Below, piece by piece: positions 7,331-7,933 of a stretch of 7,933 nt of DNA. A program made the position numbers and the translations under genes. The notes under the pieces are model-generated. The model had not been told where the DNA came from. It saw only the letters and a list, made by a program, of their open reading frames with translations, and searched no databases. The first letter of the stretch is position 1; each line of letters opens with the position of its first letter. Origin of the DNA: Erysipelotrichaceae bacterium (GTDB taxonomy: Bacteria > Bacillota_I > Bacilli_A > Erysipelotrichales > Erysipelotrichaceae); contig DAIDML010000006.1 of NCBI GenBank assembly GCA_027449005.1, positions 1 through 7,933 of the forward strand, written 5' to 3'.

Positions 7331-7933
7331 AGCCCTTTTATCATGAGAATATTGATCATCGCTGTGTAATGATCATGCAAAAATTGCTAGTACATGATGA
7401 ATATGTACCTATTATTGAGCTGGCAAAAACGCTGAAAGTGTCAAAACGAAGTGTCTATTATGATTTAGAAAAGATTAGTCAACTTTGTGAATGGCTTGAA
7501 ATTCCAAACATCATTGTAGAGCGTAGTAAAGGGATTTCGTTAACTAAAGAACAAAAAGGAGCATTTAATAAGTATCTAAATGATTATTATCCACGTGATT
7601 TTGTGCTTCAACAAGAGGATAGAATTGCGATGATAATCACTGAGTTGGTGAGTCAAGATCTTCCGATTTTTGTTGAGCCACTCATACAATTGTGCCAAGT
7701 CAGTAGAAACACCATATTTAATGATTTAAAACTGGTAAGACAACAGCTTGAGCAATTTAAACTTAGTCTAGAATTCGAAACACATGTTGGATACAGTGTA
7801 CATGGTTCAGAGATTAAGAAAAGAGCGGTCTTTCTCTATTACCTAGAATCCATTCTAGTATTATTTCAAAATCATGGTGAGTTCTTTAGGAATGTAAGTA
7901 GTTTCTATGACTCCAATCAGATTAATGTGACAT
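7324..7933 (+). CDS. PRD/BglG-type (MtlR/LicR-like) transcriptional regulator, 5' part
   Basis: The frame is open from ATG 7324 to the window end (203 complete codons), so the gene is cut off at its 3' side. An N-terminal winged helix-turn-helix spans about residues 14-60 (EYVPIIELAKTLKVSKRSVY, then DLEKI). A second, Mga-like helix-turn-helix lies at about 100-150 (IQLCQVSRNTIFNDLK), followed by GYSVHGSEIKKR (156-167), which usually leads into PRD domains. This layout is typical of DNA-binding activators of sugar PTS operons; the RNA-binding CAT domain of true antiterminators is absent. PRD and EII-like domains would lie beyond the window and are not seen. No Shine-Dalgarno precedes 7324; in-frame ATGs at 7369 and 7375 are alternative starts, also without one, but 7369 would begin right at the HTH. 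GC content is about 34%, clearly below the operon. The target is unknown, and a link to lysine metabolism is not suggested. Confidence 0.85.
   Translation, partial: MNKPFYHENIDHRCVMIMQKLLVHDEYVPIIELAKTLKVSKRSVYYDLEKISQLCEWLEIPNIIVERSKGISLTKEQKGAFNKYLNDYYPRDFVLQQEDRIAMIITELVSQDLPIFVEPLIQLCQVSRNTIFNDLKLVRQQLEQFKLSLEFETHVGYSVHGSEIKKRAVFLYYLESILVLFQNHGEFFRNVSSFYDSNQINVT
7353..7375 (+). repeat. Inverted repeat TGATCAT-N9-ATGATCA in the regulator's 5' coding region
   Basis: Two exact 7-base arms (7353-7359 and 7369-7375) are separated by 9 bases. The right arm contains the alternative start codon at 7369. It could be an operator, or an mRNA hairpin affecting initiation. Each arm contains the self-complementary TGATCA, which makes such a pair easier to get by chance. 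Confidence 0.35.

Noticed and set aside
1..7933. CRISPR array, tRNA or rRNA gene, insertion sequence, or lysine riboswitch
   Set aside because: I looked for regular repeats, cloverleaf-like or rRNA-like sequence, transposase motifs and a structured leader, and saw none. The only non-coding gap is 122 bases, and the operon's own leader lies upstream of the window.

Overview
The window is a compact lysine / meso-diaminopimelate (DAP) biosynthesis operon on the + strand, followed by the 5' part of an unrelated transcriptional regulator gene. The DNA is low to moderate in GC: about 43-45% in hand-counted lines of the operon and about 34% in the regulator. TGA is used as a stop, Shine-Dalgarno sites are AGGAG-like, and the pathway branch is the N-acetyl one (DapH plus an M20-type deacetylase). 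This points to a Bacillota (Firmicutes) bacterium. A lineage near Erysipelotrichia is possible, but that is only an impression.

Bases 1-7201 hold eight genes without a single intergenic base: lysA (5' end outside the window), aspartokinase, dapF, asd, dapA, dapB, dapH and N-acetyl-DAP deacetylase. Six of the seven junctions are ATGA stop/start overlaps. The seventh (asd-dapA) overlaps by 8 bases once the start with a proper Shine-Dalgarno spacing is chosen. Together the enzymes run from aspartate to lysine: aspartokinase makes aspartyl phosphate, Asd reduces it to the semialdehyde, DapA condenses that with pyruvate, DapB reduces the product to tetrahydrodipicolinate, DapH acetylates it, the deacetylase removes the acetyl group after transamination, DapF epimerises LL-DAP to meso-DAP, and LysA decarboxylates meso-DAP to lysine. 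The only step of this branch not encoded here is the N-acetyl-LL-DAP aminotransferase. meso-DAP may also feed the cell wall.

Bases 7202-7323 are the only non-coding stretch. They hold a small intrinsic terminator directly after the operon and an extended -10 promoter just before the next gene. From 7324 to the window end runs the start of a PRD/BglG-type (MtlR/LicR-like) regulator with two helix-turn-helix domains, cut off by the window edge. Its promoter geometry predicts a leaderless transcript.

I did not find a new kind of system. The window is mostly well-understood metabolism. The points worth a second look are the unbroken coupling of the operon with one missing step, a Ser-for-Thr change in the DapA active site together with loss of the two lysine-site histidines, and the possibly leaderless, AT-rich regulator with symmetric elements around its start.
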